Source: Nymphaea colorata (Eukaryota; Streptophyta; Magnoliopsida; Nymphaeales; Nymphaeaceae). From it: a DNA stretch of 64,000 bases. The stretch lies in the NCBI RefSeq assembly GCF_008831285.2, contig NC_045151.1, positions 12,450,571-12,514,570 of the forward strand, read 5' to 3'. The position numbers were made by a program, and so were the translations under genes. Below, piece by piece: positions 39,894-51,057 of the stretch (position 1 is the stretch's first letter; each line of letters starts with the position of its first letter). The notes beneath the pieces were generated by a model, which had not been told where the DNA came from, ran no database searches, and saw only the letters and a program-made list of their open reading frames with translations.

Positions 39894-40750
39894 GCGAGAG
39901 AAAGAGAGAGAGAGAGAAATAACAAAATTATACAAAAAAATTCATCTAAAATCTGTTATATAATCAATTAGTTATTTAATAACTTTATTTGTAACTTTTT
40001 ATATATGTTTTATGTCAAGGTTAGTTTAGTTAATTTGAAATGTAGTTAAAATAACATATAGTCTTTTGAAAAAGATGAAGGGACAGACCCCTGAAGGCTG
40101 AAGGACAACCAGAAGGTCATCCTTTAAAAGCTTCCTCTCTATCTTTATAAAGAAAAATGAACTCTTTATTTGCAAAGAAAAAAAAAAAGAGAAAAGGATG
40201 ATGTCCTTCTAAAACGGAAGAGAGAGAAAGAATAGAGGTGCCAGTGGGGCTGAAATAGGGAGGTTAACTGAAAAGGAAGAGGAAAAAAGAAAGGAAAGGA
40301 AAAAGGAAAAAAAAAAGAGAAAAAGGGTGAGACGCATGTCTGTTTTTTTGACACTTCATGTTCAGAAAATGGCATGTCCCACATGTGTCAAGGCATATCT
40401 GTTTTGGTGTTGGATACAGCTGAACAATGACACTTCCATCTTTATTGAAGTGTCACATTTTGCTAAGAAGAAATTACATGAGAAAACTTCTCGGTTGAAA
40501 ACCCGAGAATAGGATTTATAGCTATGATATATGCCTCATTCTTCTCATCTAAGCTTGGGATCTAAATCACATGGTTGCTCTTGCTGCCACGGGTATGAAG
40601 CAATTTAAAGAAACTTGGATGTGGAGACTTGGATATATGTGTGAGGAGTGCACACCCATGTCTTGAAGTTGGAAGTGTTGACATGGGTGTTACTCTGTAG
40701 CATGGGTGAGGAGTGCAACCATGGAGATTTAGTCTGTGTGTATGTGTGTC

Positions 40751-40789
<39 letters not shown>

Positions 40790-43700
40790 GAGCAAGAGAG
40801 AGAGAGGGAGACTCCATGACTGGTTTGTCAAATGGACAACTGATCAGAGCACTCCGTTTTTTAGATCGGACGGACCTTAAGCTGCCCATTTGTCTCTTTT
40901 TTTATTATTTTTTCTCACCTCTCTCTCCTCAAGCGTTCCTCTCTCCGTTCCCTTTCTCTTCCCTTTCCCAATTCCTCCCTCTCGTTCAAAGTTGATCCAC
41001 CACCACCGACAGTGACAGCCATCAGTTCCATTCCCAGAGTTCAGCGGGCCTGCCGAATCCTCGTCTTAATGGGGGAGGCCCGGTGGTCCCACCGGCGGCC
41101 ACTTCATCCCCTTCCCCAACTCTACTCGTTTGCTTCCTCTTTTAAGGGAAGATGGGTTGGAAACTCCACCCATCTTATCTTAAAAGAAATAAGGCAGTAG
41201 GAAGGGGAGAGGCGGCCACTGGTGCTGAAGGTGAGAAGGGAATTGGGGTTGGTGGGGGGGGGGGGGGGGAGGACGGGTTGGGAGTGAGGGGGAGAGAGAA
41301 TGTGAGGGAATAAAAAATAAAAAAAATGGACAGCATGAGTCAGCTGTCCATTTGACAAATAACCGATGGAGTCATGGTTCACTCTCTCTCTCATATATAT
41401 ATACATATAGACACACACACACATATATGTTCACATAATAATAAAATTGCTTACAGACAGCCATTAAAAAAATTATATATAATGCATGTTATAAACTTAG
41501 ATATTAGACAAATTATATAATAAAACAAGTTATAACTTATATCATAAAAGTTATAAAACACATTAAACATGTGTTGAAGCATGTTAGATGGGTCTTGGGA
41601 CCGGGTCCGGATCCATACCCGATCCATCGTGTAGCCCTTGTTGGGCCTTACTTAAAGATTGTAACCCTAATTTTGAGTGTGTGAATGAAATCTTAAGAGA
41701 GAGAGAGAGTCTGGTTGCTAGTGGGCACCAGTTCCTCCTCATCCGTGGTTTTTTCCCTCTTGTTGAGGCCTGAGGGTTTTTCCACGTTACATCGTGTTCA
41801 TCGTATTCATTTTTTCTGTTTTTCGTGTTTCTACATGGTATCAGAGCCAACGAGTTTGGGAAATTTTTGGCGGTCGTGAAGTTCCAACCCTAACCTTTTT
41901 ATCACTCGCTGCTGCCGCTGCCCGGCTGCATCGCCTGAGACCCTCTGCGTCGCCCGTGTCTGCCGCTGCCCTCTGCTCCTCCGGCGCCGCTACGTCTCCT
42001 GCTCGACGAAGTCCACCGTGAGAGTATCTTCCTCGAGCGATCACTGCCCTCCTGCTCCAGCCAGACGCCCGACGACGGTGGTCGTACTTACCCTCGCCTG
42101 ATGTTGCTCTGTCCAGCGTCGTTGGTTCTGCTGCGTCGTCTGTGCATCCAACTTCGTTCTGCCCGACATCGCCACTTCCGCTGCTGCTGTTTGCTGTCGC
42201 TTGACCTCCCGACATCCCAGGCACTGGCGCTGCTACCCGCCATCGCCCGACACTTCCTAGTTTGTTCTACTCCCTGCCACCAGTGTATCTTGTGGTCGCC
42301 GGTGTTCTTTTTACTGTCGCCAGGGCTCTTCTGCCGCTGCTCGCTGCTACTGTTTTTGTTCTCTTTGTAGGGCTGGTCTGTAATTATGTCTGCTTCTTCC
42401 TCGTCGATCGTCAACACTGATCAGAATGAAATTGGGGCTTATAGAACTGAGAATGTTCCGGTTCAGGTCACTACCATTCGTCTAACCAAAGAAAACTATC
42501 TTCAGTGGTCTGCTGCTATCACCATGGGGATTGCTGGTCGCGGTCGGATTGCTTATGTGAATGGAAGAAAGTCTGAACCAGTAGAGACGAGTGTTGCGTG
42601 GGATACTTGGTTTCTTGAGGATAATCAAGTAAAAACTTGGATTGTCAACTCTGTTTTCGCTGATATTCAACCCCTTATTCTTCGGAAGAAGATTGCAAGA
42701 GACATGTGAGTGATTTTGAAGCAAATGTATGGCCAGAAGAAAAAGGCTATCCGGACTTACCAACTAATGAAGCATGTCTATGGACTTCGGCAAGGGAACT
42801 TATCTGTAGCAGATTACTATGGGGCTTTGAAAGCCAAGTGGGAGGAGGTTGACTATTATTCTGTTGATACTTGGAACTGTCCCCAAGATCAGACGCGTTA
42901 TGTAGCTAAAGAGTGGGAAAACAAGGTGTTCCTCTTTTTAGCTGGTTTGAATGATGAGTTTGAAGGTGTTAGAAGCCAGATTCTGAATTCAGAAGAAGTG
43001 TCGAGTATGAAGATGTGTACTCTCGTGTTGAAGCTGAAGAACAGAGAAGGCCAACTGGGGGAAAGAGGGATCTCATGTCATATAATGAGAGATCTGCTCT
43101 TGTTAGTCGTGGTCCTGGAGGTACTACTAGATCTCTTAGTAGATGCACTCACTGCAAGAAGACTGGTCATACTGTGGATTTCTGTTGGGATCTTCATCCA
43201 GAGAAGAAGGGTAAGGGAGGTCTTCTAATGGGAAGACGACTGTGTTTGAGGAGGCAAAATCTAGTGGAGGAAAGGCCTCCATTTCTGCTGAATAGATTCG
43301 TGAACTGAGGGCTTATTTGGGTCGGATCGATGTCAATCAGGTCGATGCATCAGATGAGACAAAGGTTAATCATGCTCTTGCCATTGTAGGGGATAAAGGT
43401 AACTCTTGTGTGGGAGAATGGATTGTTGACAGTGTTGCTACTCACCACATGACGGGTAACCCTAAATTGTTTCATAAGTATAAGTTGTCTTCTGGAAGGG
43501 AACGAGTATCTCGCGCAGATGGTTCCTCTACCTCTGTGGTAGGAGAAGGGAGTCTGTCCTTGTTGGACAAATTTCATGTGCGAGGAGCATTACATGTCCT
43601 TCAACTTCCCTTAAATCTCTTGTCAGTTAGTAAACTTACTAAAGAGCTGAATTGTGAACTCCTTTTTTCTGCAAATCGTTGTGTTTTGTAGGACTTGGTG

Positions 43701-46700
43701 AAAGGAAAGAGGATTGGGATTGGTTTGGCGTCTGATGGCTTATATCGTCTTCTCATCCGCATAGCCACGGCTCTTATGACAGCGATCAACAAGTCAGAAA
43801 AGAGAAGAGAAGAGAAGATTGTCGTCAGTCCTTCCTGTATTGGCATGAACGCCTTGGGCATTTACCTTTTGGGATTTTGAAACAGTTGTTTCCCGATTTG
43901 TGTTCCACTTTGAATTTGTCTATGATTTCCTGTGATGTATGTCAGTTTGCCAAACATGTGAGGGCTTCGTACCCTATTTCTACTAGTTGTGTTAATGAAG
44001 TTTTTTCCTTGATTCACTCGGATGTGTGGGGGCCTTCGGGAATTCATACTCGTCAAGGTTTTTAATATTTTATCACTTTTATTGATGACTTCTCTAGAAC
44101 CACATGTGTGTACTTGCTAAAAGATCGCAGTGAGGTACCTCATATCATAGAGACCTTCATTCTACTTGTGCAAACTAAATATGGTGGAACTGTTAAAACC
44201 TTCCGGTCGGATAATGCCCGTGAGTATATGTGTTAGTCAGTTGAGGATTTCCTTCGAAAAATGGGGATTGTTCATGAGACGTCCTGCAGTTATACTCCCC
44301 CACAAAACGGGGTGGCTGAGAGGAAGAATCGCCAGCTCCTTAATGTCACCAGGGCCCTTTTGTTTCAGAGAAATCTTCCCAAACATTATTGGGGTGATGC
44401 AGTTCTTACTAGTGTGTATCTCATCAACTACATGCCTAGTTGTGTGCTGAATGGTCGGACTCCCCATTCTTTACTTCCGGGAAGTCGTCAACCTTTTCTT
44501 CTCCCCCCTCGTGTTTTTGGTTGTGTGTGTTTTATTCATGATCACAGTCCCAATATTAAGAAACTTGATCCCCGGGATATCAAATGTGTGTTTGTTGGGT
44601 ATTCTCCTACTCGGAAAGGGTATAGGTGTCTTGATCCTACCACTGGTCGAGTTTATGTTACAAGGGATGTTACCTTCTTGGAACATGCCTCTCACTTTTG
44701 TGAGAATCCTCTTCAGGGGGAGAAGTCTGTGGTTAGGAAAGAGTATTCTCAGAGTCAGGAAATTCAATTTACATATTTTTTGGATTACAAGAGAGAAGAA
44801 CCTATCGCAGTTGTTGATGTGCCTGAGAAGGAGGAACCTCTCACAGTTGTTGATGTGCCTAAGAAGGAGGAAGGGTGTTCCACCGGAACTGAGAAGGAAG
44901 GTCATCACTTGTTTGGACAGGTCTACTCTAGACGGGGTGCTCGGACAGAGGAGGTGACTTGTGGTGCGAGGTCTACATCCAATCCCAATGCTATTCCTTC
45001 CCTGGATGAACCAAGTCCTACCTTGAAGACTCAAGATGGGGTTGAAAAAGAAAATGAAGAACTTCCCATTGCCCTGAGAAAGGGTGTCAGGTCATGTACT
45101 CAACACCCGATTAGTAATTTTGTATCTTATTCTAGATTTAGCAAGGATTACAAGTGTTTTGTATCTTCTCTTTCTTTGGTTGTGATTCCCAGGACCATTG
45201 CGGAAGCTCAAAGTGATTCCAAGTGGGCTGATGCTATGAAAGAAGAAATGGAAGCCTTGAGAAGAAACATGACATGGAAAGTTGTGATGATTCCTTAGGC
45301 GGCTCACTTGGTTGGATCCAAGTGGGTGTATAACATCAAGTACAAACCAGATGAAAGTGTTGAAAGATACAAAGCTCGTCTTGTGGCCAAGGGGTTTAGT
45401 AAAAAATATGGGATTGATTATTTGGAGACTTTTGCTCCAGTTGCGAAAATGAAGACAGTTAGAGTTGTTATGTCCCTAGCTGTGATGAAGAGTGGAGGAT
45501 GTACCAACTCGATGTTAAAAATGCTTTCCTCAATGGTGATCTCGAATAAGAAGTGTATATGCGTATGCCCCCAGGATATGAAGAACCAGAGAAATGCTGT
45601 AAGCTGAAAAAGACCTTATTATGGCCTCAAACAGTCGCCCAGAGCATGGTTCGAACGACTCAGACGAGTGATGCAACATCATGGGTACAATCAAGGGAAT
45701 GGAGACCAGACTCTATTTGTGAAGAAAAAAGAGAGCAGGGTCACTCTTTTACTTGTCTATGTGGATGACATGATTGTCACAAGAGATGATGAGGATGAGA
45801 TCATCAAGTTAAAAGTGTTACTGGCTGCTGAATTTGATCTCAAGGATATTGGAAAACTGAGGTATTTTCTTGGTATTGAGATTGCTAGATCTAGTACTGG
45901 TCTTATGCTAAAACAAAAGAAATACACATTAGATCTATTGGAGGAGATTGGTAAACTGGGGTGTAGACCCGCTTCTACTCCACTTGATACTGGACACAAG
46001 TTGAGCCTTAGAGATGTTGAGCTGCTCTGTGAAGAAGCTAAGGGAAGATATCAACGTCTGGTTGGAAAGTTGATTTATCTTACCCTCACGAGATCAGATA
46101 TCACTTTTACGGTGAATATACTGAGTCAATTCATGCATGCACCTACTGATGCACACTTGAAGGCTGTGGACAGGATATTGTGCTATTTGAAGAGAAATCC
46201 TGGCAAGAGACTCTTGTATGTGAAACAAGAGACTGTCGAGGGGTATTTCGATGCAGACTGGGCAGGTTGTGCTGATACTAGACGGTCTACCACAAGGTAC
46301 TGTGTCTATTTGGGAGGAAACCTTGTCGTCTGGAGGAGCAAGAGATAGGATGTGTGTTCTTGATCTAGTGCAGAGGCAGAGTATATAGCTGTTGCTATGG
46401 GAGTGTTAGAGTTACTATGGCTGGAAATATTGTTGACTGATATCAGAATAGAGATTGAAGGACCTATGAAGATGTAATGTGACAAGAAGTCTATAATCAA
46501 CTTAGCCAACAACCCTGTATTACACGACAGAACAAAGCATGTTGAGATTGATCGTCACTTCATTCGTGAAAGGATTGATGCTAAAGAGTTAATCTTACCT
46601 TACATGAAGTCTGAAGACCAAACCGCTGATGTTCTGACGAAAACTCTATCTTCGACTTCGTTCGAGAGAAATGTATCTAAGTTGGGCATGTTTGACATGT

Positions 46701-48299
46701 ATGCCCAACTTGAGGGGGAGTGTTGAAGCATGTTAGATGGGTCTTGGGACCGGGTCCGGATCCATACCCGATCCATCGTGTAGCCCTTGTTGGGCCTTAC
46801 TTAAAGATTGTAACCCTAATTTTGAGTGTGTGAATGAAATCTTAAGAGAGAGAGAGAGTCTGGTTGCTAGTGGGCACCAGTTCCTCCTCATCCGTGGTTT
46901 TTTCCCTCTTGTTGAGGCCTGAGGGTTTTTCCACGTTACATCGTGTTCATCGTATTCTTTTTTCCTGTTTTTCGTGTTTCTACAATATGCATACCTCCAC
47001 AATGGTAAAAATAAAAATATTTTGTGTCAGCTAAAGCAGGTTCATGGCAAACAGATTGAAGCTAAAGCAAGAACAAATTATGAGCTATGTCACATAGGTA
47101 CAGGTGCCAAGCAGGTGCTGGTACAGGTATGGCTGTGGAGCAATTTTCAAAAACTTGGGTATGGTGACACAATCGTACATATATATTTTTATGTATACTT
47201 ATATGTATATAATAAGATTTTAGCTAAATAAACACATAACTTCATTGCTTATATACATAAAAAAATATATTACTGAACAAAAAAAAAACTAAAAATGTAC
47301 GCAAAAGGTAAAAAAAAATATATAATAAAAAAATACGAAAATTAGAGCTGCTATGTCCAGGCTGTACTCACACATGTTGACCCGTATTGACATGGGTGTG
47401 CGGCCTTTTCAGGTGCACCCATGTTTTATAGATTGTGAGGCATGTTATATTAATAAGACACCTTATATTTAATGCTAAAAGTCTAAAGCATTATGTAGAA
47501 CAATGTACAAAAGCTAAAACATGTTCACAAAATTAAAGCTAAAGTGGCGAAAGTCATAAGTTATATGCTATGTCACATAGTCACTCTGGGAAGGGCTCCA
47601 CACTTGTGTTGACATAGTTGAATGCAGGTGTGGGATTCGGCAGACTCATTCTTTGGGTATTTTTTGGTTTTTTAGGAATTTATATTTAATGAATAGAAAT
47701 AATGAATGTGTGTTTGTCTAACTCATGCAGGTGTGGTGAGGTGAGAGTGTACATATATACACACACACACACACACACATGTATACATATATATGTATAA
47801 TTGTTCACAAATAATAAAGCTAACTAGCAATTGACAACCTATGATTTATGAACATTCAATAAAAAAAATAACAATTTATTTTTTGGCACACCCGAACCGC
47901 ACTCAACTTTTTGAAGAGTATGTGTTCATTAGGTCTTTGTTTGCTTAAAATCTTCTTGTTGATATTGTATGTATGTATGTATATTTTGTCCTGGACTCTA
48001 GTTTTTTTAAAATGCTTTTCACCAGTGTCTGCATCTACAACCTCACCCATTGTTTGCTCCCTTAATCATATGCTCTATTAACAAATTGCATTTTATAAAA
48101 CACGTTGCGTATATGCTAAAACAAATATGTTAAAGGCATTTTGAAGCTACCATTAGGTCACTGTGGACTATGCAACATGGGTACAGGTTTGGATATGGGT
48201 GCAGGTCCAGGTATGGGTGTGAACCAAGTTTAAAAATCACGGCTACGGGGACACGGACATTCATATTAAATATATATATGTACACACACACACACACAA

Positions 48300-48331
<32 letters not shown>

Positions 48332-51057
48332 CATATATATTAAGTCTGTAAAACCCACTCAGACGAAGTAGAATCTGATCAGAAAAACAGCCAATGCAGA
48401 AATCTGCTCAAAGAAACAGAATCTGATCAAAATGATTAGACAGAACATTCAGTCACTCAATCTAATACAATATTAAAACTTGATATACAGAACCAGAATC
48501 TGAACTAATACAGAGATAAAAGAAACTCTGAACTGACGAGACAAAAAATTATGATTTCATATGTAATAATAAAGGTAATAAAAGGAACAATAAAATACAT
48601 AAGCGGCTGCAAAAAATTCGGCAGATAAGAGAGAAAAAAACACAACAAAGTTAAAAAAGATGCTGCAAAATTTGGCAAATCCGCATGTGTCTGGAATAAT
48701 GATGAAAACAGAAGAATGCTGAATGCATATACCTGTCGCCAAAAAGAGGATGAAATCTGCCTGAAAATTTAAGGTTTGCTAAAAAAAAGAAGAAAAAACA
48801 GGTCTGCCATTAGTCAGAGACAACTACCTTTCACCGCAAGTGGTAGCTTCTCATGAAGATGACCACTGCTTAATGGGAAAGGTGCCGGAATGCAAGAAAT
48901 CGCAAGTCTCCACCACTGACGAGTGAGAAACTCAAATCCTAGTGCAGGAGGAGGCAGTCAGTAACTACCCGACCCACTTTCACACCGGGCTTGGGCTCAT
49001 AATTTGACGGATCCCATCCCGCCCCCTAGCAGTTTCGGTTTCATTCTGAAAAAGCCATGATAACTAACCACTTAACAATTTCTTTTATAAGTTCCTTAAG
49101 ATTCCTCACAATCTTAGATATAAGACTAAATTTTTTGAGGTGTTACAATCCCCCTCCCTTCCCTTAAGGCATACGCTTTCGTGCATGTGGGACCCCAGCG
49201 TCGAGGGTTGAATTGGCTCTGACACCACTGTTACGAGTCAATCCACTTTCACACTAGACTCGGGCTCTTGGTTCGATGGATTCGAATCAACCCCCAAGCA
49301 GTTTTGGTTTCAATCCGAAAAAGGCTAGAAACCAGAACAGTCAACCACTTAACAACTCTTTTTATAAGTCATCTAAGATTCTTCATAATTTTAGATACAT
49401 GAGTAAACTTTTGACGTGTTACACAGTCGACTGAAGGCTCCCCTATTTGCCGTGTATGTACATGATGACTAATTAAAAGTAAAAACGTAAATTTTGGACC
49501 AAAATGAAAATGGTTCAACTTTGATCAAATCCAAAAATGGATCGACAGGGTCTCGGGTGCAATGACTGCACTCGACACAGGTGCATTGCTCTTTCAGTTA
49601 CACCCGTGTATCATAGACTGTGGTTAAGAGATGTCAATGCTGATACCAATATGCTGACATTGCGGTGGGAGCACGAATGCAAGAGAGAGAGAGAGAGAGA
49701 GAGAGATGGTTGCCACTTAACGCTGGTGACCAATACTGGAAGTTGGGAAAGGTTGATTGACAACTTGTGGGTCAGATGTTGTCGTTACTTGTTTCCAGTT
49801 ATGACACATATCACTGTTGGCCATTGTTGGAAGAGGAAGCTGATACAAAGTAAAAGAATGTTGAGGTCTGACACTAAGAGGGAGGAAGGAGGTGAGACAA
49901 AGGGTTTGATTGAGCCAAAGGGGGTTCAGGCTCACTGGGGAGGGGAGTTAACCAGAGATAGTAGTAGTCAGGCAGAGGCTCCCACTAAAGAAAGCATCTA
50001 GCGGGATGGGGAGGAGCTAACTAGTCGCTAGTGAAGCAGGTTTTCTGAGGCATGAGAGAGAGGAGAGAGGTGAGAGACGGCCAGGCAGATCGAGGCAAAG
50101 GTGTTTTATCGAACTTCTGTTTTTCTTTTCTAATTCCTTTATTAATTGAAATGTGGACAATTTTAGTCCTCGTTTCAGTTTGACTGCAGATGATTCACCT
50201 TTGATGCGAGCCAGGCGAGGGTCATTTAAGGACAAGTATGGTGCTTGCAGGCAGCTGCTTGGAATGCACATTGTCCATGTGCAAACCTGTACCTGCACTT
50301 GTGTTGTGTCAATTCAGGTGCAGCACCTATTTTGGCTTATCTATGTTATATAGATGCAAACGCTTCTTAGGCTCCTCCACATCACATACCTACAGTTTGG
50401 ATTTCGATAATTTAACTACATGGAATCAGATTCAGTCAAACATTGTTTGGCCAGAAAAATCGGAGTTCCAAAAACCTAAGTCACATAAGTGGGGTGGGGA
50501 GGCAGGTGCAGATGTGGCAATTTTTTAAAACATTTAGGTGCGGGTGTGGGTGCAGCGATGATGTATATGTATGTGTGTGTATATATGTATTCGTCACATA
50601 GTTATTTGTTTTGTAGCCTTATTTATCTATATTTACATATAAACTTTTTGTATTAGAGATGGCTTAATTATGTGCACATTTAAAACGGTCAGTTTTAACC
50701 TGGTTCGGCTGACCGAACTGGATGTGTTGTGTCGGAGAAGCGCCAACATCAACATGGGTGCGGCAGCCATTTAGGAGTACCCATGTGACATAGCCAAAAA
50801 CATTACCTAAATGTATCCATTCCTAGTTCCAGCATCATATGTGCATTTCAGAGCCAAGGAGGCATGTTTTTTTATCTAATTTCCTCAAGGCATTTCTTCT
50901 TAGCAATTAAAAAGATGTGATGCTATTGTTTCACCCATGCTTAATGTTATCATTTTGCACTTTTTGGTTAATTTGGCTGGTATAACTTTCTGCAGTGCAA
51001 TGGCTTGAAAATCGAAGCAAGACATTTGAACCAACTTATTTGTATTCAGTTGAAAAG
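31957..51057 (+). CDS. Membralin-like ER membrane protein, exons 1-5 (3' part beyond window)
   Basis: Exons: 31957-32121, 34700-34762, 37621-38043, 38412-38493 and 50996-51057. The first three end in phase 0, exon 4 ends after base 1 of a codon (G|TG, valine), and exon 5 ends in phase 0; every boundary has GT and AG. The visible protein is 265 residues: [14 protein letters not shown], one membrane helix at about 31-50 ([16 protein letters not shown]), the PGCSSEFSG block, [10 protein letters not shown], a variable acidic region, PRWFRTLHF and [20 protein letters not shown]. This order matches plant membralin-like proteins. Animal membralin (TMEM259) is an ER multi-pass protein working with ubiquitin ligases in ER-associated degradation; the plant role is less clear. 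The expected next block (starting with GYFLLSE in the family) is not found between 51058 and 64000. The visible exons carry no lesion. Introns 1-5 are 2578, 2858, 368, 12502 and over 12900 bp. Confidence 0.85.
33407..33466. repeat. Compound microsatellite (CTGT)n(CT)n(CA)n
   Basis: CTGT units pass directly into CT units and then CA units, within intron 1 of the membralin-like gene. Confidence 0.93.
34763..37620. other. Intron 2 of the membralin-like gene
   Basis: No coding content recognised. A segment at about 35288-35343 (GGTATGAGG... TGTTCCCGATGCCC... GGACTAAG) resembles one at about 1615-1670 at roughly 70 per cent by eye, suggesting an old dispersed repeat. Confidence 0.4.
38172..38300 (+). 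pseudogene. Decayed tandem duplicate of membralin exon 4
   Basis: The block containing TTTGATTTACAG and then AAAATGGCTGAACGGAAGAT (pseudo-exon from 38236) repeats 176 bases later as the acceptor and start of the real exon 4 at 38412. The shared part extends upstream into the intron (GAGAATTAATATTTGATTTA). In the upstream copy the frame of exon 4 meets TGA after GTTCTA, where the real copy has CCAAGA, and the donor is lost. It lies in intron 3. Confidence 0.88.
38494..41571. other. Intron 4 of the membralin-like gene, part before the copia element
   Basis: No coding content seen. It contains many simple repeats: (CT)n and (CA)n at about 39515-39577, (TA)n at about 39718-39757, 39860-39892 and 40756-40788, (GA)n at about 39896-39916 and 40792-40806, and a G run near 41256-41270. 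GACATGGGTGT-type segments at about 39790-39850 and 40620-40710 resemble the CTATGTCACATGGGT repeat family. Confidence 0.5.
41572..41835 (+). repeat. 5' LTR of the copia element
   Basis: 264 bp, TG...CA ends, containing a short (GA)n tract. Near-identical to 46721-46984; the two differences lie near the end, around 41808 and 41816. Confidence 0.95.
41836..41847 (+). other. Primer-binding site of the copia element
   Basis: TGGTATCAGAGC, complementary to the 3' end of initiator tRNA-Met, immediately after the 5' LTR. It would prime minus-strand DNA synthesis. Confidence 0.93.
42386..46719 (+). pseudogene. Broken gag-pol polyprotein of the copia element
   Basis: Gag begins at 42386 ([19 protein letters not shown]) after a GC-rich leader. 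Blocks in order: gag, zinc knuckle [14 protein letters not shown] near 43150, protease [10 protein letters not shown] near 43420 (the usual DSG is DSV), integrase zinc region and core (about 43850-44450), RT (about 45300-45900) with YVDD at 45758-45769, and RNase H to 46700 ([14 protein letters not shown] near 46248, then SSAEAEYIA). The frame is closed by in-frame stops at 42707, 43689, 44063, 44234, 45296 and 46346 and by frameshifts near 43010, 43310, 43860 and 45480-45660. It cannot make a full polyprotein, in contrast to its near-identical LTRs. Confidence 0.93.
46721..46984 (+). repeat. 3' LTR of the copia element
   Basis: 264 bp, TGTTGAAG to TTTCTACA, two substitutions from the 5' LTR. 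Preceded directly by the polypurine tract at about 46709-46720. Confidence 0.95.
47084..47431. repeat. Repeat-family copy with inverted CTATGTCACAT-like ends
   Basis: The left end is GCTATGTCACATAGGTACAGG; the right end, reverse-complemented, is CTATAAAACATGGGTGCACC. After the left end come GGTGC units, CAATTTTCAAAAACTTGGG and a TA-rich core. There is no coding capacity. A further left end (GCTATGTCACATAGTCAC) lies at about 47569. Confidence 0.55.
48171..49618. repeat. Probable longer copy of the same repeat family, split by a TRIM
   Basis: Left end at 48171 (GGACTATGCAACATGGGTACAGG) and a matching inverted right end at about 49600-49618 (reverse complement TCTATGATACACGGGTGTAAC). Between them lie TA and CA tracts and the TRIM at 48960-49423. 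The pairing of these two ends is an inference, since other copies are only 200-350 bp. Confidence 0.35.
48960..49423 (-). mobile_element. TRIM retrotransposon (464 bp) with perfect target duplication
   Basis: On the minus strand: a 5' LTR (49423 to 49229, 195 bp) starting TGTAACACG and ending CGTAACA; a primer-binding site TGGTGTCAGAGCC within 49216-49228; a tiny interior of 81 bp; a purine tract GGGAAGGGAGGGGGAT; and a 3' LTR (49147 to 48960, 188 bp) starting TGTAACACC. The LTRs are clearly homologous but well diverged. The flanks are CAGTC at 48955-48959 and CAGTC at 49424-49428, an exact 5-bp target duplication. No coding capacity, as expected for a TRIM. I see no 5S rRNA-like block, so it is not of the Cassandra type. 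Confidence 0.9.
49685..49707. repeat. (GA)n microsatellite
   Basis: About eleven GA units in membralin intron 4. Confidence 0.85.
50475..50794. repeat. Repeat-family copy with CTAAGTCACAT / ATGTGACATAG ends
   Basis: Left end CCTAAGTCACATAAGTGGGG, right end GTACCCATGTGACATAGCC, an inverted pair. The interior has GGTGCAGATGTGGCAATTTT, GGTGCGGGTGTGGGTGC, a TATG-rich core and CTTATTTATCTATATTTA. The last motif also occurs in the copy near 598-985, linking the two. Confidence 0.55.

Larger units (their letters stand above)
41572..46984 (+). mobile_element. Ty1/copia retrotransposon, full length with two LTRs
   Basis: Two direct LTRs of 264 bp (41572-41835 and 46721-46984) differ at only two positions. 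Both start TGTTGAAG and end TTTCTACA. The primer-binding site TGGTATCAGAGC follows the 5' LTR directly, matching initiator tRNA-Met. A polypurine tract (TGAGGGGGAG) sits directly before the 3' LTR. The flanking pentamers are ACATG (41567-41571) and ATATG (46985-46989), a target duplication with one difference. It lies in sense orientation in membralin intron 4. The gag-pol order gag, protease, integrase, RT, RNase H defines copia. Confidence 0.96.

Noticed and set aside
41880-42370. GC-rich open frames on both strands before gag of the copia element
   Set aside because: These fall in the leader between the primer site and the gag start; the compositional bias explains the open frames.
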